Shown in pieces: positions 55,098 to 64,000 of a stretch of 64,000 nucleotides of DNA. The position numbers and the translations under genes were made by a program. This stretch comes from an uncultured Oleiphilus sp. (lineage in GTDB: Bacteria > Pseudomonadota > Gammaproteobacteria > Pseudomonadales > Oleiphilaceae). The notes under the pieces are model-generated. The model saw only the letters and a list, made by a program, of their open reading frames with translations. It was not told the origin of the DNA and searched no databases. The stretch is taken from positions 1 to 64,000 of the forward strand of contig CAJWBE010000021.1 of assembly GCA_913020045.1 (NCBI GenBank), in the 5' to 3' direction. Each line of letters starts with the position of its first letter. Positions within the stretch are counted from its first letter, which is position 1.

Positions 55098-56171
55098 ATG
55101 CATAGCAAGATCATTGCCTGCGCACTAATCGGCCTAGCCATCCCTCTTAGCTCACTCGCGGACACACCAAAAGTAGCCGTCGACATCGCACCTTTACACT
55201 CATTAGTTAGCAAAGTAATGGAAGGCGTGGGTCAACCTGATCTAATTATTCCCTCCGAAGCTTCTCCTCACCAATACACGTTACGCCCATCTCAAGCCCG
55301 ATCACTGGCAGACTCGGAGATTGTATTTTGGATTGGTCAAGAACTGACTCCGTGGTTGGAAAAAGCAATGAACAATGTCGCAAGCTCGGCAGAAAAGGTC
55401 GGCATGCTAGACCTTGAAGGAACAACAACATACGCCTTTCGTGAGGGCGCTACCTTTGAAGAGCATGAAGAACATGAAGAACATGAAGAACATGAAGAAC
55501 ATGAAGAACATGAAGAACATCATGACGAACACGAAGAGCACACAACAAGCCTAATCGATCGATTTTTATCACTATTTAGATCTGATGACCACTCACGCGA
55601 AGAAGAAAACCATCATGGCGACGAGCATGATGATCATCATGAACATAACCATGATGGTATAGACCCCCACGCATGGCTCGACCCCCAAAACGCCATATTT
55701 TGGACTGAAGAAATTGCGAAAATTTTATCCAAAAATGACCCGGAAAACGCTATAACCTATCAAAGCAACGCGGGTAACGCTGTGGCTGAATTAAACAGCC
55801 TTATCGAACAAACACAGGGCACCATTCATGATCTCGGAGACCTAGATTTTATTGTTTTCCACGATGCATATCAGTACTTTGAAAAACGATTTGGTATCGC
55901 CGCCGCAGGGTCAATTTCGTTGGGTGATGCAGAAGATCCTAGCCCAGCCAGAATTGAAGAGATTAGAAAGATCGTCAAAAAGCTAGGAGTAAGTTGCGTG
56001 TTTACCGAACCACAATACGATTCCGGCCTAGTTGAAAATATCTTCGAAGGTTCTGGTGTTGCGACTATCGGCGTTATGGATCCATTAGGGGCCAATATCA
56101 AGACAGGCCAAACGCACTATGTTGAACTCGTCCAACAAATGGCAGATAGCCTAAGTCAATGTAAAAAGTAA
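55098..56171 (+). CDS. znuA: Zinc-binding periplasmic protein ZnuA
   Basis: 357 residues from the ATG at 55098, with GGAG upstream and a signal peptide ending LSSLA|DTPK; a frame starting 171 bases earlier crosses the Zur-like box and is rejected. Zinc ligands typical of ZnuA are visible: His in PLHSL, HQYTLRP, DPHAWLDP and a C-terminal acid site. The metal-scavenging loop (about 120-195) is extreme: seven EEH repeats followed by more His/Glu clusters. It captures zinc and passes it to ZnuB. Confidence 0.95.
   Translation: MHSKIIACALIGLAIPLSSLADTPKVAVDIAPLHSLVSKVMEGVGQPDLIIPSEASPHQYTLRPSQARSLADSEIVFWIGQELTPWLEKAMNNVASSAEKVGMLDLEGTTTYAFREGATFEEHEEHEEHEEHEEHEEHEEHHDEHEEHTTSLIDRFLSLFRSDDHSREEENHHGDEHDDHHEHNHDGIDPHAWLDPQNAIFWTEEIAKILSKNDPENAITYQSNAGNAVAELNSLIEQTQGTIHDLGDLDFIVFHDAYQYFEKRFGIAAAGSISLGDAEDPSPARIEEIRKIVKKLGVSCVFTEPQYDSGLVENIFEGSGVATIGVMDPLGANIKTGQTHYVELVQQMADSLSQCKK
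55458..55520 (+). repeat. 9-bp tandem repeat in znuA His loop
   Basis: Seven direct copies of GAAGA(A/G)CAT encode EEH each; six are identical at the base level. Copy-number changes would keep the frame and alter loop length. Confidence 0.95.
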
Positions 56172-56178
56172 TGCTGAA

Positions 56179-56207
56179 AGCCCTGAGTCACTCGCTGGCT
56201 CAGGGCT
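56179..56207 (+). terminator. Stem-loop after znuA
   Basis: Perfect 9-bp stem AGCCCTGAG / CTCAGGGCT with 11-nt loop, 8 bp after the stop. No T-run, so termination may be partial. Confidence 0.6.
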
Positions 56208-56311
56208 AAAACCTACTGTTTTGAAACCACAAAACGAGTACTTACTCTGAATATCAATCTAATCACCTAGAAGAGTTAAAAAAATACCACTTTTGGTCAA
56301 TCAGCCCACAC

Positions 56312-56785
56312 CTATAGACCCAACTCACTCATTTCGGGAAAATCGGCCGGACGCGTCCCCTGCTCCCATCTTAGCTTGCGTTCACTTTCGCTAATCGAAA
56401 CATCATTAATACTGGCGTGTCGCGACTTCATATAACCCAGTTCATCAAACTCCCAATTCTCGTTGCCATAAGACCGAAACCAATTGCCATCCTGGTCATG
56501 CCACTCATAAGCAAATCGCACCGCGATGCGATTATCAGAGTGCGCCCAAATCTCTTTGATCAAGCGATAGTCTAGTTCTTTTTCCCACTTCTCCTTCAGG
56601 AATTGAGCAATTTCCTCGCGGCCACAAATAAACGATGAACGGTTGCGCCATTTAGAGTCTGATGTGTAAGCCATCGCTACCATCTCAGGTTTTTTACCAT
56701 TCCAGGCATCTTCTGCCTTGCGGACTTTTGCAACGGCATCGTCATAAGTAAAGGGGGGAAGAGGCGGTCGTGCATTATCTGTCAT
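56312..56785 (-). CDS. DUF1348 (NTF2-like) protein
   Basis: 157 residues. [39 protein letters not shown] and [22 protein letters not shown] are the DUF1348 landmarks, an NTF2-fold group of unknown function. Single gene between the zinc island and the urea/guanidine operon, 74 bp after atzF on the same strand, so possibly the operon's last gene. Confidence 0.88.
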   Translation of the reverse strand: MTDNARPPLPPFTYDDAVAKVRKAEDAWNGKKPEMVAMAYTSDSKWRNRSSFICGREEIAQFLKEKWEKELDYRLIKEIWAHSDNRIAVRFAYEWHDQDGNWFRSYGNENWEFDELGYMKSRHASINDVSISESERKLRWEQGTRPADFPEMSELGL

Positions 56786-56859
56786 TCTAATATCCTGATT
56801 GTTGCTTAGTTTTTTGTAAAACTTTCATCACGTAAAAATGATAAAAAAACTATAGGGGC

Positions 56860-58674
56860 CTACTTCTGATCCATATAAGCGCGCCACCCACCCAGCTGAG
56901 TAATTTCCTCAGCGCCTTCAATTCCATAAGGCTCACAGATAAAACCGCTAACCATTGAGCCATTTTCTATTCTCACTTTCCCGATACCTAACGGAGCCGG
57001 AATGCCATTGACAAAACTTCCAAATTGCGCAGCTGGGACTTGCCAAATCTCTACATCAATCGCTGAACCGTTCTGCTCATCGAGAATCAAACCCGGACGA
57101 AAAGGCGGCCCACCTGCTAAGGCATACATTCGATACACCGGCGCCGTTTTCGTTTTACTTTTTAATACACCGCCTCGCTCTGTTAGCTGCCAGTTAAGTG
57201 GTAATCCTTCCAGATGGGCACCGCATACCAGCACATCAATCAATTCACTAGTGCCGACTATCGGCGCAGTAGAAGGGAGCAAACTAAAATCTGACGCTCC
57301 CAGCGTTAAAGCAGATAAGGCATGCACACGACTAGCAATCGAGAGAAGCGCTCTGTCGCTAAAAGCCGGGCCAACTAAGGTAATGCCAAAAGGCAAACCG
57401 TTGTCCGCTATTTGGGTGGGTACAGCGATAGACGCCATATCCAGCAAGTTCATAAAGTTGGTGTAGTAGCCAAGCTGGCTATTGCGCAAGATCGGCTCCG
57501 CTAACATCTCAGCGATAGTGAAACACGTGCCTGCCGTTGGCGTTAGCAAACAATCTAACTGATCCAGTTGTTGCTCGCAGGTAGCCTTCAACGCATTCAA
57601 ACGATACTCGGCCTTGAATAAAGCCGTCGCTTTCGGCTCCCCACCCGGTGCGATAATATCTCTCACCACCGGAAATATTTCTTCCGGACGTTCGTCAATT
57701 AAGGGCTGTGTTGCAATATAACGCTCTGCTACCCAAGGCCCTTCATAGAGCAATTTTGCAGCCTCTTCAAAAGGTGCGTAATCAATTTCAATCAACTCAA
57801 CCTTGTCTGCTATCAGCGTATCGAGTGTTTCAAAATAAGCTTTCTCATAAGCCTCATCACCGAAAAAATTGAGCTGTGCTTTCGGAATAACGCCGACTCT
57901 TAAGCTCCCAGCTCTGACTCCGTAATGACGTGAAGAATTTTGAAAGGGGTTTTTCCGACTATAGGCATCTTTGTCGTCGCGACCTTCAGCAACAGCCAGA
58001 ATAGAATTCGCGTCGTCTGTGCCATAAGCGAAGATCGTCATACAGTCGAGACTTCGACAAGCCGGAACCATGCCGGCGGAGGACAGCAAGCCCCGTGATG
58101 GTTTTAGCCCGATTAGGTTGTTGAAACATGCGGGTACTCGACCGGACCCTGCGGTATCCGTCCCAAGACTAAAACTCGCTAAGCCAAGTGCGACAGAAAC
58201 GGCCGAGCCAGAACTAGAGCCACCACTCACATAGTCTGCATTAAAAGCATTATGGCAAGCGCCCCAAGGTGAGCGAGTCCCGTTTAAGCCCGTGGCGAAT
58301 TGATCAAGATTTGTCTTGCCAACCGGTATCGCGCCAGCATCAATCAATTGCTGAACCACCGTTGCGGAGACATCAGGCGTATAAGCAAAGGCTTCGCAAC
58401 CAGCGGTTGTAGGTATGCCCGCTAAATCAATATTATCTTTTATCGCAAAAGGAATGCCCCATAACGGTGACGTGTCTTTATCTTTTTGAGATAGGCTCTC
58501 TAAGTAGGGTGCCTGCTCTTGTTCACTGAGCAAGTGGATCCAAATATTATGTTCACTAAACTTTGAGGCTCGGGCGCGTATGTCAGCCATTAAAGCGGCG
58601 GGTGTTAGTGTGCCAGCCGAGTAAGCAGACTGGAGAGACGACACGGTCATGTTGTGGGTAAACTGCATGTTCAT
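56860..58674 (-). CDS. atzF: Allophanate hydrolase
   Basis: 604 residues, normal length. The amidase-signature domain (about 1-440) has the catalytic Lys in FAIKDNIDLAG and the Ser pair in GGSSSGSAVSV (near 150-175). The C-terminal domain (about 460-604; LPLNWQLTERGG, FRPGLILDE) is specific to allophanate hydrolase. It splits allophanate to ammonia and carbon dioxide, the last step after urea or guanidine carboxylation. Its ATG overlaps the carboxylase stop (ATGA). Confidence 0.94.
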   Translation of the reverse strand: MNMQFTHNMTVSSLQSAYSAGTLTPAALMADIRARASKFSEHNIWIHLLSEQEQAPYLESLSQKDKDTSPLWGIPFAIKDNIDLAGIPTTAGCEAFAYTPDVSATVVQQLIDAGAIPVGKTNLDQFATGLNGTRSPWGACHNAFNADYVSGGSSSGSAVSVALGLASFSLGTDTAGSGRVPACFNNLIGLKPSRGLLSSAGMVPACRSLDCMTIFAYGTDDANSILAVAEGRDDKDAYSRKNPFQNSSRHYGVRAGSLRVGVIPKAQLNFFGDEAYEKAYFETLDTLIADKVELIEIDYAPFEEAAKLLYEGPWVAERYIATQPLIDERPEEIFPVVRDIIAPGGEPKATALFKAEYRLNALKATCEQQLDQLDCLLTPTAGTCFTIAEMLAEPILRNSQLGYYTNFMNLLDMASIAVPTQIADNGLPFGITLVGPAFSDRALLSIASRVHALSALTLGASDFSLLPSTAPIVGTSELIDVLVCGAHLEGLPLNWQLTERGGVLKSKTKTAPVYRMYALAGGPPFRPGLILDEQNGSAIDVEIWQVPAAQFGSFVNGIPAPLGIGKVRIENGSMVSGFICEPYGIEGAEEITQLGGWRAYMDQK

Positions 58675-61600
58675 AAGGTTTCCTTAGTTTCTTCAAGTAC
58701 GACTAGTGCTTGACCTGCATTCACACGCTGACTGCTGCCCAACAACACTTGGCTTACGATGCCTTCGCTTGTCGCAAATACTGGAATCTCCATTTTCATG
58801 GACTCCAAAATCATTAGGGTTTGCCCTGCCTTTACCTGCTGCCCCTCTTTCACTTCGATTTGCCAGACGCTGCCTGAAACAGGGCTGTCTATTACAACGG
58901 CGTCTTCTGGCCAATCTGCCTCTGTCTCAGTGCTCACCTGCTCTTCAACTTCATAGTTGAATTGCCCATTACGATGCCAGTCAGCAAGTTCTGTCTCAAA
59001 TGCTTGCTCTCGCACCGCCTTAAATGCGGAAATATCGCTTTGGTTTTGACCCAAGAATTCTTGGTATTCAGACAAACTGAATTGGCTTTCCTCAATTTTT
59101 ATGGGGTAGCGCCCTTGCGGAAAGTTCTGTCGAATATCGCTGAGTTCATCATGTGAGACTTCGTAGAAACGGATTTGGTCAAAGAAGCGCAGTAACCACG
59201 GCTTCTCGAACTCTTTGGTTTGACGGTAGCGATTCCACATTTGCAATGTTCGGCCTACGAACTGATACCCCCCAGGGCCCTCCATACCGTAAACACACAG
59301 GTAAGAGCCACCGATTCCGACCGAATTTTCAGCGGTCCATGTTCTTGCCGGGTTGTACTTTGTCGTGACCAGACGATGCCTTGGGTCAACGGGAGTGGCC
59401 ACTGGCGCGCCTAAATAAACATCTCCCAAACCCATCACTAAGTATGAGGCGTCGAATACCACTTGCTTCACGTCATCAATACTTTTCAGGCCATTGATAC
59501 GGCGAATAAACTCCAGATTGCTGGGGCACCATGGCGCATTTTTACGCACAGATTGGTCATACTTTTCAATCGCGAGCTGACAAGCTTCATCATCCCAAGA
59601 CAAGGGGATATGAACAATTCGGGAGGGCACGCTGAGCTCAGATAACTGAGTCACCAAAAAACGTTCTCCGCTTTTTAGATGATCAATAAGTTGTGTGTGA
59701 GACAGCACCTGACTATCATAATGGACTTGAAGAGAACGAATACCGGGCGTGAGTTCTTTCACGCCACTGATCATGTTTTTTTGCAACCACTGCATTAAGG
59801 CATGCGCCCTAAATCTTAACTCGATATCAAGGACTTGCTCTCCGTACTCAACCAACAAAAAGTGATCACCCGCTGCGCGATACACCACCTCAACGCCACA
59901 TTCTTGCTTATTCAGTCGGTCCAATATGGGCGAGGTAATCGCTGCAGGTTTCCACTCAATAGCCTTGGGCATAAGTGATGAAATCGACTCGGCCTGCACG
60001 CTTTCTAACGCGACCGCATCCTCGAGACTAACGGGAACAAAACGTAAGGTATCACCTGCACGCAACTGACCCAGTTTCCATAGGTCCGCATGAATAACGG
60101 TCGCAGGGCAAACAAAACCACCCAACGAAGGACCATCGGGTCCCAATATGACCGGCATATCGCCAGTGAAGTCGACTGTGCCAAAGGCATAGGCGTTATC
60201 ATGAATATTCGACGGATGAAGCCCCGCTTCGCCGCCATCTTTTCTAGCCCACTCAGGTTTAGGTCCAACCAGTCTCACGCCGGTTCGGCTTGAGTTGTAA
60301 TGCACCTCCCATTGGTGCCGAAAAAAAGTATCTATATCTTCGTTGGTAAAAAAGTCAGGCCCGCCATGTGGCCCATAAATAACGCGGAGCTCCCAATCAT
60401 TCGTTATCACTGGCTTGAGGGAGTCCGGCAAGCTTCTCGGTGTGACGTTTTGCTCCGCTGTTTCTAAACGAAGCACATCACCTGATCTCAACGCACGACC
60501 GTTATGACCGCCAAACTGACCCAGCGTAAACGTTGATTTAGAACCCAAATAATCGGGGCAATTTATGCCGCCTTGAACACATAAGTAAGACCGAGCTCCT
60601 TGCTCCTTAACCCGCCCAATTTTAAGCGTTTGACCCGCTTCAACTGTCACGACCGTCCATAAAGGAAGGGGTTCTTCGCCGATTGATGCATTGATCGGTG
60701 CTCCCGCTAACACTACCTGTGTCGCGCAACTGAATTGCAGCGTGGGGCCTTGCATCGTAATTTCGAGGCCTGCAGCTTTCGCGTCATTTGACAACAAACT
60801 GTTAGCGAGCCGAAATGAACGGTCATCAAATGGACCGGATGGCGGTACGCCGACATCCCAGTGTCCCAAACGCGCAGGAGTATCCTGAATCGTGGTTTGC
60901 GTGCCGCCTTGAAGCACATCAATTCTAGCCGGGTGATAGCTGAAATCATTGAGGTAGCGTGTCGTCACTAAGCCATCTAACAGTGTGGCGTCACGGCTTA
61001 ATGCTCGGAGATATTCAAGATTTGTTTCACTGCCATAGAGACGCGTTTGGTCTAAAGTTGTTTGCAGTTTGGCGAGTGCATTCGCTCGGTCCGACCCATG
61101 CACGATTACCTTCGCTATCATTGGATCAAAAAAAGGCGGCACTTCAATTCCCGCCTCTACCCATGAGTCAACTCTAACGCCCTCGCCTTGCGCAAATACT
61201 ACCTCAGTCAACAGACCCGGGCTTGGCTGAAAGTCACGATAGGGGTCTTCGGCGTAAATTCTGACTTGAATCGCGTGGCCATTAGCCACCAATTGCGCCT
61301 TCTTAACACCTAATTCTAGCTGTTCTTTCGCAGCGAGGCGCACCATCCATTCAACGAGGTCAACGTCGTAAACCTCTTCGGTGACGCCGTGCTCTACTTG
61401 TAAGCGAGTATTCACTTCGAGGAAGTAGAAGCTGTCCGTATCAGCATCGTAAATAAACTCAACCGTACCGGCATTTCTATACGAAACACTCGCCAACAAT
61501 GCTTCTGCAGTGTCATGCAGTTGCGCGCGTACCGCAGCGCTCAGGTGCGGAGCCGGACACTCTTCAACCACCTTCTGGTTGCGACGCTGGCTAGAGCAGT

Positions 61601-62279
61601 CTCTTTCGCCAATCGCTATCGCCTTGCCCTGACCGTCACCGAATACTTGCACTTCAATGTGCCGAGCACGCGCGATGAACTTCTCGATAAATACACCATC
61701 GTCAGCGAAGTTGTTGGCTCCCAAACGTTTTACCGTCTCGAAAGCCCCTTCCAGCTCTTTCTGTGAATGGCATAATTGCATGCCAATACCCCCACCTCCG
61801 GCCGTGCTTTTCAGCATGACCGGATACGCTATTTCCGCAGCGGCTTGGATCGCCTCGTCTAGGTCTTTGAGAAGGTCGGTACCGGGAGACAAAGGAACAC
61901 CGGCATTTTGTGCAAGTTCTCGCGCCTTATGTTTAAGACCAAAGACTTCCATTTGGTTAGGAGTAGGGCCGATAAATGCAATGCCTTCGGCTTCGCAACG
62001 ACGAACAAATTCCGCATTTTCGCTCAAGAAGCCATAGCCCGGATGAATGGCTTGCGCACCCGTTTGTTTGGCGATCGCGATAATTTTATCTACATCAAGA
62101 TAGGTATCTGAAGCAGGTCCTTCGCCTAAACAAAACGACTCATCCGCAAAACGGACGTGCAGACTGTCTCGATCACTTTCCGCGTAGACCGCGACAGACC
62201 CCACCGACATCGCCTTTAAGGTTCGGGTAATTCTGGTAGCGATCGCGCCACGATTGGCTATCAGTACTTTTGAAAACAT
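58671..62279 (-). CDS. uca: Urea carboxylase or guanidine carboxylase
   Basis: 1202 residues: biotin carboxylase domain (1-450; GGGGIGMQLC and ATP-grasp parts), KipI/KipA-like carboxyltransferase domains (about 470-1000) and a C-terminal biotinyl domain with LESMKMEI (near 1168). Using biotin and ATP it carboxylates urea to allophanate, or guanidine to carboxyguanidine. The two DUF1989 genes beside it fit the guanidine version, in which they form a deiminase. I cannot decide the substrate by eye. Confidence 0.92.
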   Translation of the reverse strand: MFSKVLIANRGAIATRITRTLKAMSVGSVAVYAESDRDSLHVRFADESFCLGEGPASDTYLDVDKIIAIAKQTGAQAIHPGYGFLSENAEFVRRCEAEGIAFIGPTPNQMEVFGLKHKARELAQNAGVPLSPGTDLLKDLDEAIQAAAEIAYPVMLKSTAGGGGIGMQLCHSQKELEGAFETVKRLGANNFADDGVFIEKFIARARHIEVQVFGDGQGKAIAIGERDCSSQRRNQKVVEECPAPHLSAAVRAQLHDTAEALLASVSYRNAGTVEFIYDADTDSFYFLEVNTRLQVEHGVTEEVYDVDLVEWMVRLAAKEQLELGVKKAQLVANGHAIQVRIYAEDPYRDFQPSPGLLTEVVFAQGEGVRVDSWVEAGIEVPPFFDPMIAKVIVHGSDRANALAKLQTTLDQTRLYGSETNLEYLRALSRDATLLDGLVTTRYLNDFSYHPARIDVLQGGTQTTIQDTPARLGHWDVGVPPSGPFDDRSFRLANSLLSNDAKAAGLEITMQGPTLQFSCATQVVLAGAPINASIGEEPLPLWTVVTVEAGQTLKIGRVKEQGARSYLCVQGGINCPDYLGSKSTFTLGQFGGHNGRALRSGDVLRLETAEQNVTPRSLPDSLKPVITNDWELRVIYGPHGGPDFFTNEDIDTFFRHQWEVHYNSSRTGVRLVGPKPEWARKDGGEAGLHPSNIHDNAYAFGTVDFTGDMPVILGPDGPSLGGFVCPATVIHADLWKLGQLRAGDTLRFVPVSLEDAVALESVQAESISSLMPKAIEWKPAAITSPILDRLNKQECGVEVVYRAAGDHFLLVEYGEQVLDIELRFRAHALMQWLQKNMISGVKELTPGIRSLQVHYDSQVLSHTQLIDHLKSGERFLVTQLSELSVPSRIVHIPLSWDDEACQLAIEKYDQSVRKNAPWCPSNLEFIRRINGLKSIDDVKQVVFDASYLVMGLGDVYLGAPVATPVDPRHRLVTTKYNPARTWTAENSVGIGGSYLCVYGMEGPGGYQFVGRTLQMWNRYRQTKEFEKPWLLRFFDQIRFYEVSHDELSDIRQNFPQGRYPIKIEESQFSLSEYQEFLGQNQSDISAFKAVREQAFETELADWHRNGQFNYEVEEQVSTETEADWPEDAVVIDSPVSGSVWQIEVKEGQQVKAGQTLMILESMKMEIPVFATSEGIVSQVLLGSSQRVNAGQALVVLEETKETL

Positions 62280-62364
62280 GTTTTACCTTGACCGGGCCGT
62301 CCCGGCAGAACTTACGACAGTGGCCGTCCACTGAAGGAGTGTCTGGTATTGTAGTGTTGGTAAT

Positions 62365-63009
62365 CTAGGCGGCGGACCACACGAGGTATTCAACCGGCGT
62401 TGGATTGTATCCATTGCAAGGGTTATTGAGTTGCGGGCAATTTGAGATCAGCACGATGACGTCCATCGTTGCGCGCAGCTCAACGTACTTTCCGGGTGCC
62501 GAAATCCCGTCCTCAAACGTTAAGCCGCCTTCGGGTGTAATGGGGACATTCATGAAGAAATTAATGTTGTGGCTGATATCCCGCTTGCTGACGCCATACT
62601 CAGGATTTTCAGCAATGGCCAACATCCAACTATCACGACAGGCGTGCATGCAGCGCTTGTCTAAGTCATACCGCACAGTGTTGCTTTCGGTCGCGCATGC
62701 CCCGCCTAAGGTGTCGTGACGACCACACGTATCCGCCACGATTTCTAGCATGATATTGTTTTCATTCGAGCGAAGCTGAGAGCCGGTCGTAAGGTATACA
62801 TTGCCTTGCTCTCGAATCGTATCAACGGCGCTATAACGTTCAGTGGGATTGTTAGCATTAAAAAATAAGGTGTCTGCAGCTTGGTTACCTTCGAGATCCA
62901 GAATTCGAAACGTCTCACCCGCCTTAACGATGCCGATGTAATAATCACCCGCATCAACCGTTTCCCGGCAAATCGCGTTTTCAGCTTCCAATTTTGATGT
63001 AATCAACAT
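62365..63009 (-). CDS. DUF1989 subunit (UAAP2 / carboxyguanidine deiminase-type)
   Basis: 214 residues. DUF1989 landmarks: [43 protein letters not shown] with Cys and His metal-type residues, and a C-terminal [12 protein letters not shown]. In guanidine operons DUF1989 pairs act as carboxyguanidine deiminase (CgdAB); older annotation calls them urea carboxylase-associated proteins. It lies three bases after the other subunit. Confidence 0.88.
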   Translation of the reverse strand: MLITSKLEAENAICRETVDAGDYYIGIVKAGETFRILDLEGNQAADTLFFNANNPTERYSAVDTIREQGNVYLTTGSQLRSNENNIMLEIVADTCGRHDTLGGACATESNTVRYDLDKRCMHACRDSWMLAIAENPEYGVSKRDISHNINFFMNVPITPEGGLTFEDGISAPGKYVELRATMDVIVLISNCPQLNNPCNGYNPTPVEYLVWSAA

Positions 63010-63011
63010 GA

Positions 63012-63746
63012 CTAAACTCCTAACCCGATATGGTACAAGTCATTGTTTTGAAACCCTCGCTCATTCTCTGGCCGGTAGTGCATACAGTAATCGTCTTTCG
63101 CGATCGGAGCCGCTTGACCCAATTCGATACGTACTTTGCTTTGGGGATAGTCTGGCGATTTATCTAGCGGATGTGGGCAGGTGTGTAATAAAACCAAGGT
63201 GTCCATCTCAAAACGCAACGTCACATGATGCCCCTCGTCCCTAGCGCTTGTGTCGAGTTGCATTGTGCCCTCTTCACTCACCCCTACCTTGCTAAACCAA
63301 TTGAGGTTGGCCGCTAGATCAGCCGGCCCCAAACCATACTTGGCTAGCTCAACCAAAAACGCATCATGGCCATTTTGTTTCCAGCGGTTGTGATCATTCT
63401 GGTAGTCCCGCGCTCCCCAAGTCGCTTCTACATGCTCGGCATGAGAGTTACCTGAAACCGTTTCATGCCACCCCAAACTATCGTCTACAATCGACGCAAA
63501 AATACGCCCCATATCGGAATAAAGGCAGTTACCTCGGCTTAGTTTAAAGGTGTGCTGGCACTTCAACGTGTCTGGCGCGTTATAGCGTTCCAGAAGGTTT
63601 TCAGAGTTATAGAACAACATGCCAACATTTGCATCGCCTCCTAGATCGCTCAAGCGCATCACACTGCCGCGGCGCAGTTTCAATGACCAATGCGACCCTG
63701 ATTCAAGCTCTGTACTGTAGTCTATGGAACGAACCATCTCGCTCAT
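63012..63746 (-). CDS. DUF1989 subunit (UAAP1 / carboxyguanidine deiminase-type)
   Basis: 244 residues from the ATG at 63746, which has GGAG with correct spacing; a GTG four codons earlier is rejected. [39 protein letters not shown] and [15 protein letters not shown] follow the DUF1989 pattern of UAAP1. Likely partner of the next gene in one heteromeric enzyme. Confidence 0.88.
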   Translation of the reverse strand: MSEMVRSIDYSTELESGSHWSLKLRRGSVMRLSDLGGDANVGMLFYNSENLLERYNAPDTLKCQHTFKLSRGNCLYSDMGRIFASIVDDSLGWHETVSGNSHAEHVEATWGARDYQNDHNRWKQNGHDAFLVELAKYGLGPADLAANLNWFSKVGVSEEGTMQLDTSARDEGHHVTLRFEMDTLVLLHTCPHPLDKSPDYPQSKVRIELGQAAPIAKDDYCMHYRPENERGFQNNDLYHIGLGV

Positions 63747-63769
63747 TTGTGACTCCACTTATTTATTTC

Positions 63770-64000
63770 TTATGCAACATGCTCAGGCAAAGGCCTAAGG
63801 TTGTCGTCAATTTGTTGATAGATAGACTGGTCCATTTTTCCCACTGGCAAGTCATAGGTGATTCCTGCTCCATATAAGTGCGGAGCCTGTGGATCGTGCC
63901 GAAGCTTGTCGAATACCCAAAGCCGGGTGCCTAGATAGAAGCCTTCTTTAAGATCATGAGTCACCATGAAGACCGTGAGCTTTAGTTCTTTCCAAAGATT
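63770..64000 (-). CDS. ABC transporter ATPase, C-terminal part
   Basis: The frame enters from the right edge; the last 76 codons are visible. It shows the H-loop FMVTHDLKEGFYLGTRLWVF and a C-terminus with DDNLRPLPEHVA, typical of nitrate/taurine-type ATPases in urea carboxylase operons. It would drive uptake of urea, guanidine or a related compound. The Walker motifs lie outside the window. Confidence 0.82.
   Translation of the reverse strand, partial: NLWKELKLTVFMVTHDLKEGFYLGTRLWVFDKLRHDPQAPHLYGAGITYDLPVGKMDQSIYQQIDDNLRPLPEHVA

Overview
The window reads as a continuous piece of chromosome from a marine-type gammaproteobacterium of moderate GC. The evidence is the OmpW protein, the ccoNOQP-ccoG cluster under Fnr/Anr-type boxes, Syd, TrhP, OxyR with AhpCF, the Zur/ZnuABC zinc regulon and two TonB-dependent receptors. 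No rRNA, tRNA, prophage, insertion sequence or CRISPR array was seen. I cannot name the genus.

Left part (1-19.5 kb): an edge-truncated lipoprotein; a PhnA-domain protein; a sterol-desaturase-like enzyme converging on ompW over a perfect 18-bp terminator stem; then the cbb3 oxidase operon with two upstream Fnr-type boxes, an extra small membrane gene, ccoG and a shortened ccoH-like gene. A third perfect Fnr-type box precedes trhP, the oxygen-independent tRNA hydroxylation gene. Next come an orphan periplasmic binding protein, an SDR, a secreted rhodanese, an alpha/beta hydrolase, a LysE/ArgO exporter, a START-domain protein, and the peroxide-defence set ahpF-ahpC with divergent oxyR.

Middle part (19.5-42 kb): a TPR/O-GlcNAc-transferase-like protein; a free-standing 35-residue small protein with its own Shine-Dalgarno and terminator; a DUF2238 membrane protein whose only sensible start codon is ATC; Syd; and a five-gene sensory module (TonB receptor, YfiR-like protein, CHASE-type histidine kinase, single-domain receiver, receiver-GGDEF-EAL) that probably links an extracellular signal to cyclic di-GMP. 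Beyond it lie a TetR gene with a three-palindrome operator region facing an MpaB-like oxygenase, a PanE-like reductase, a bicupin, an NrtS-like protein, a CheX-like protein, a candidate small RNA, two small unknown proteins, an orphan GspE/PilB-type ATPase, a second TonB receptor and an HNH endonuclease.

Right part (42-56 kb): a dense zinc-limitation island. Two minus-strand gene runs and divergent znuA are preceded by three near-identical palindromes (core GATATAATATATC) that I read as Zur boxes. One run encodes stand-in enzymes (HisI, dihydroorotase, FolE2, ThrRS) plus three small proteins. The other encodes ZnuC, ZnuB, two COG0523 GTPases, DUF1826, Zur, DUF1007 and a NicO-type transporter. 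Together they would import zinc, allocate it and replace or back up zinc enzymes.

Right edge (56-64 kb): a DUF1348 protein and a urea- or guanidine-carboxylase operon (ABC ATPase, two DUF1989 subunits, biotin carboxylase, allophanate hydrolase) for nitrogen acquisition. It is cut by the window end, so the upstream control region is not visible.
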